This document shows positions 61,039-64,000 of a stretch of DNA of 64,000 bases, piece after piece (within the stretch, counting starts at the first letter, position 1; each line of letters begins with the position of its first letter). Below the pieces are notes generated by a model, which was given only the letters and a program-made list of their open reading frames with translations, did not search any database and was not told the origin of the DNA. The position numbers were made by a program, and so were the translations under genes. Source of the stretch: CF-13 sp036782775 (GTDB lineage: Bacteria > Chloroflexota > Dormibacteria > CF-121); contig DAIPYJ010000001.1 in NCBI GenBank assembly GCA_036782775.1, positions 1 to 64,000 of the forward strand, written 5' to 3'.

Positions 61039-62439
61039 TCAGGAAAGGGCCTCCGCCAGTCGCGAGTCCGGCCGGTAGAGGGCGCGCTCGGCCGCATCGC
61101 GAAGCGCCTCGAGCTGCTCGCTCTCATCACTGAAGACGCGGACGAGCGTGGTTCGGATCGGCAGGCGGCGGAAGAGCTCGGCGACCGCGCTGCGCTCGAC
61201 CGCCCGGCTTACGGGGTTATAGATATTGACGGGAAAGGGGTCGTTGAACGGATTCTGGGGCCGGGGATCGACCGAGGCGACATCCACCTCCAGGGAGGCA
61301 CTGCGCAAACTCGCGGGCAAGGCTTCGCGAATCCGGCGCACATACTCGGCCGGCTGGGGGTAGAAGACGGCGTCCTCGAAACTCGAGAACTCGTAATAAT
61401 CCTCGAAGATCAGGCGCCATTTCAGCTCACGGCGGACGATTCGCGCCCATTCCTCGGCCAGCTCGGCGGACCGTCCGGTGTCGTGGCTCCAGCGGTCGAC
61501 CGTCTCGATCAGGGACCAATCGGTGAGCGCCAGATAGTCGAGCGGATGCTGAAGGGGATTGCCGCTGAGGATCCGTTCGATCGTTTCGCGGAAGATCTCG
61601 CGCATGTGGAGATCGATCCGTCGCACCGTGCGGTGGTAGTAGATGTTGTTGTAAAGGTAGAGGCGCGCGTTCAGAAAGAGCAGTAGCGCCTGCGCGCCGT
61701 GCTGATGGAGCAGCATGCCTTGCCGGTCGAGGAAGGAGTAGTGGAGCAGCCGCTCGATGTCGACCGGGCCGACCTTGACGCCGCACATGTAGGCGTCCCG
61801 CGGCACGTAGTCCAGGTTGTCCGCCGTGTACATACCATTGAGCACCGGCTTGAGCGCCGTGACCCAATCGGGAGCCTCGCCACCCGGGAGAGGCACTTCG
61901 GCGATGAGCTCGGCGACCCAACGGGGATCGATGCGCTCCCCCGGCTCGAATCGGCCGTGCGGGCTGGCATCGAGCCCGCCGATTGCGGGCGCGAGCTCGC
62001 CCTGGATCAGCGCCCGGCCGATCACCTCGTGATCGATGCCGAATCGATCCAGGTAGTTCTGATCGAAGAAATGGCCGAAGGGTCCGTGGCCGACGTCGTG
62101 GAGCAGCCCGGCGACTCGCAGCGTCTCTTCGACGCAGGCGCTCGATGGCGCATCCGGATAGAGCTGACGAAGGTTGGCATCGAGGCGGCGCGCCCATTCA
62201 CCGCTCAGGTGCATGGCGCCCAGCGCGTGCTGGAAGCGCGAGTGCTCGCCGCCCGGAAAGACCCACCAGGCGGACTGGAGCTGATGAATGCGGCGCAGCC
62301 GCTGCAGCCAGGGATCGTCGAGCAGATCCTGTTCCGCGGCGGCACTCGACCCGTGCTCGTGCTTGGTGATCTTGATGTAGCCGTGCAGCGGATCAGCGAC
62401 CAGGTTGACCGCGTCATAGTGCCGGGCCAGATCGCTCAC
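61039..62439 (-). CDS. HD-domain phosphohydrolase (dNTPase / SAMHD1-like)
   Basis: 466 residues. Metal-site motifs HSRFQHALGAMHLSGEWA (H...), LLHDVGHGPFGHFFD (HD), and YTADNLDYVPRDAYMCG (D). It has a long, poorly conserved C-terminal region with YNNIYYHRTVRRIDL. The family includes YwfO and dGTPases that control dNTP pools. The gene stops 2 nt before xseA. Confidence 0.9.
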   Translation of the reverse strand: MSDLARHYDAVNLVADPLHGYIKITKHEHGSSAAAEQDLLDDPWLQRLRRIHQLQSAWWVFPGGEHSRFQHALGAMHLSGEWARRLDANLRQLYPDAPSSACVEETLRVAGLLHDVGHGPFGHFFDQNYLDRFGIDHEVIGRALIQGELAPAIGGLDASPHGRFEPGERIDPRWVAELIAEVPLPGGEAPDWVTALKPVLNGMYTADNLDYVPRDAYMCGVKVGPVDIERLLHYSFLDRQGMLLHQHGAQALLLFLNARLYLYNNIYYHRTVRRIDLHMREIFRETIERILSGNPLQHPLDYLALTDWSLIETVDRWSHDTGRSAELAEEWARIVRRELKWRLIFEDYYEFSSFEDAVFYPQPAEYVRRIREALPASLRSASLEVDVASVDPRPQNPFNDPFPVNIYNPVSRAVERSAVAELFRRLPIRTTLVRVFSDESEQLEALRDAAERALYRPDSRLAEALS

Positions 62440-62463
62440 GAGTCCGGCACGATTTTAACTAGC

Positions 62464-63663
62464 ATGGCCTGGATGGACCGCACGGTGATCGTCGACGCCC
62501 TCCGCACCCCAATCGGCCGCTACGGTGGCGCGCTCAAGGCGGTGCGGCCCGACGACCTGGCCGCCGTCGTGGTTGCCGGCGCGGTGGCACGAAACCAGCT
62601 CGATCCGGCAACCATCGAGGACGTCTACTTCGGCGACGCGAACCAGTCGGGCGAGGACAATCGCAATGTCGCGCGCATGGCGGTCTTGCTCGCCGGCCTG
62701 CCGGTCGAGATCCCGGCGGCCACCTTCAACCGGCTGTGCGGCTCCGGGTTGCAGGCGATCGTCTCGGCCACTCGCGAGATCGAGACCGGCAACGGCGACC
62801 TCTTGCTCGCCGGTGGCGTGGAAAGCATGACGCGCGCGCCTTACGTTCTGCAGAAGCCGAACCGCGAGTTCGACCGCGGTCCCCAAACGCTGTATGACAG
62901 CACCCTCGGCTGGCGAATGATCAACCCCCGGATGCCGGAAAAGTGGACGATCAGCCTCGGCCAGACGGCCGAGGTCGTGGCACGGAAATATGCGATCGGG
63001 CGTGAAGAACAGGATCGCTGGGCGCTCGAAAGCCATCGCAAGGCCGTTGCGGCACAGGCCGCCTGTCACTTCAAGGCCGAGCTCATCCCAGTCGCCCTGC
63101 CCAAGGGCGAGCAGTTCGAACGTGATGAAGGCCCGCGCCCAGACACCACCATGGAGAAGCTGGCCGCCCTCAAGCCCGCCTTCGCGAACGATGGAACGGT
63201 CACCGCCGGCAACTCGTCCTCGCTCAACGACGGGGCCGCTTGTGTCGTCCTGATGTCTGAATCCCGTGCGCAGCGAGCGGACGTGGAGCCGCTGGCCCGA
63301 GTGCTTTCAGCGGCCTCAGCCGGCGTCGATCCGTCGGTGATGGGCCTCGGCCCAATCCCGGCCTCGCGCAAGGCGCTGCAGCGTGCCGGGTTGAAGCCGA
63401 GCGACCTCGACCGGGTCGAGCTCAATGAAGCCTTTGCTTCGCAGGTGATCGCTTGCGTTCGCGACCTCGGCCTCGATCCCCAGCGGGTCAACGCCAACGG
63501 CGGCGCCATCGCGCTCGGCCATCCTCTTGGCGCGAGCGGGGCGCGAATCGTCACCACGCTGGTCCACGAACTGGCGCGCACCAAGGGCCGCTACGGACTC
63601 GCGACGATGTGCATTGGAGTCGGCCAAGGCATCGCCATGGTCGTGGAGAACCTCCGCCGCTAG
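62464..63663 (+). CDS. Acetyl-CoA C-acyltransferase (thiolase)
   Basis: 399 residues from ATG 62464 (ATG 62473 possible). Nucleophile Cys in FNRLCGSGLQAIVSA, base His in NANGGAIALGHPLGASGAR and second Cys in MCIGVGQG (Val for the usual Gly). Degradative or acetoacetyl-CoA thiolase. It could support beta-oxidation with the acyl-CoA synthetase 12 kb away. No good ribosome binding site is visible. Confidence 0.95.
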   Translation: MAWMDRTVIVDALRTPIGRYGGALKAVRPDDLAAVVVAGAVARNQLDPATIEDVYFGDANQSGEDNRNVARMAVLLAGLPVEIPAATFNRLCGSGLQAIVSATREIETGNGDLLLAGGVESMTRAPYVLQKPNREFDRGPQTLYDSTLGWRMINPRMPEKWTISLGQTAEVVARKYAIGREEQDRWALESHRKAVAAQAACHFKAELIPVALPKGEQFERDEGPRPDTTMEKLAALKPAFANDGTVTAGNSSSLNDGAACVVLMSESRAQRADVEPLARVLSAASAGVDPSVMGLGPIPASRKALQRAGLKPSDLDRVELNEAFASQVIACVRDLGLDPQRVNANGGAIALGHPLGASGARIVTTLVHELARTKGRYGLATMCIGVGQGIAMVVENLRR

Positions 63664-63683
63664 CGATCGGACGGAGCGGAGTG

Positions 63684-63735
63684 CGGTCCCGGGGCGCGCC
63701 AGCGTTGCCGATGGCCGTTGGTCGCCGAGGGACCG
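63684..63735 (+). repeat. Two-tier hairpin repeat, copy D
   Basis: Outer stem CGGTCCC (63684-63690) with GGGACCG (63729-63735), inner stem CCAGCG (63699-63704) with CGTTGG (63716-63721, one G-U), loop TTGCCGATGGC. Flanks match copy A (GCGGAGTG before, GCGCAGCTC after). Follows the thiolase stop. Confidence 0.7.
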
Positions 63736-63849
63736 TCGCGCAGCTCTGTCCGGACAATTGTGACGCTGATGTACCGATCCGTAGTCGCCCTGCGACCGAC
63801 TCTTGCCCTTTGGCCATATGTTTTTTCGGATGATCGTGATGAGACTTCC

Positions 63850-64000
63850 ATGCAGCGGCTTCGTCGTGCCATACAACGCCTGTTCATCGCCGGCATCAGC
63901 TTCATGCTGGCGGTTGCGCCACTGACGGCGCGTGCCAACTCGATGCCCACCCTCGACAGCCTCTGGAACGAACCGCAAGGACTCTCCATGGACAGCGCGC
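63850..64000 (+). CDS. Exported protein, N-terminal part (cut by window edge)
   Basis: 50 visible residues starting MQRLRRAIQRLFIAGISF. A basic n-region and hydrophobic helix followed by AVAPLTARA-NS give a clear Sec signal peptide with cleavage after Ala. The mature start (SMPTLDSLWNEPQGLSMDSA) matches nothing I know. The gene continues past 64000. Confidence 0.7.
   Translation, partial: MQRLRRAIQRLFIAGISFMLAVAPLTARANSMPTLDSLWNEPQGLSMDSA

Noticed and set aside
61699..62463. Upstream extension of the thiolase by about 255 codons
   Set aside because: The extra sequence is antisense to the HD phosphohydrolase and has no thiolase homology; the family start is near 62464.

Overview
The window is 64 kb of high-GC chromosomal DNA from a monoderm-type bacterium, probably a draft or metagenome-derived scaffold because it contains a 10-N gap. 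Several features point to the Terrabacteria side: a BldD-like regulator, a coproporphyrin-type heme set (hemQ-hemE-hemH), a DUF222/13E12-type HNH protein, an actinobacterial HelY-like helicase and TTGTCCACA-type DnaA boxes. Gene content and order do not match a textbook actinomycete. My best guess is a Candidatus Dormibacterota or Chloroflexota relative. That is inference only; there is no rRNA to decide it.

Layout. 1-2.7 kb: ftsH (cut by the window edge), tRNA-Ala, a Flp-type pilin and an MFS transporter. 2.9-10.8 kb: a plus-strand diterpene operon with a class II cyclase, a class I terpene synthase, a membrane GGDEF/HD-GYP protein, type 2 IPP isomerase, a GGPP-type prenyl synthase and an exported GDSL hydrolase. 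10.8-30.8 kb: a long minus-strand housekeeping block (tig-clpP-clpX-lon-valS, two large membrane proteins, maf, rplU-rpmA-obgE-nadD-rsfS, and a PucR regulator). 31-42 kb: tRNA-Leu, psuG, galT, a frameshifted hydrolase, tRNA-Arg and a minus-strand ureohydrolase/aldehyde dehydrogenase/aminotransferase catabolic block. 42-50 kb: a ParA ATPase with a small partner, the HNH protein, an ABC exporter and the heme genes. 50-64 kb: acyl-CoA synthetase, DUF503, a HEAT-repeat protein, a Ski2-like helicase, uracil-DNA glycosylase, tRNA-Arg, a micro-lipoprotein followed by an HTH-TPR regulator, the BldD-like regulator, xseBA, an HD phosphohydrolase and a thiolase.

How it may fit together. The diterpene operon is self-contained: fni balances IPP and DMAPP, the prenyl synthase makes the C20 substrate, the class II enzyme cyclises it by protonation, and the class I enzyme ionises the bicyclic diphosphate. 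A c-di-GMP enzyme lies inside this operon. A BldD homologue 50 kb away keeps the exact c-di-GMP-binding signature. This suggests, without proving, that c-di-GMP links specialised metabolism to development or stress. The BldD-like gene also has a promoter, terminator and possible antiterminator in its leader.

Two dispersed repeat families run through the window. One is a CTCCC/GGGAG palindrome, with one copy in frame inside valS. The other is a two-tier hairpin whose stems covary between four copies around an invariant loop. The hemE gene is broken by a clear assembly chimera around the N gap.
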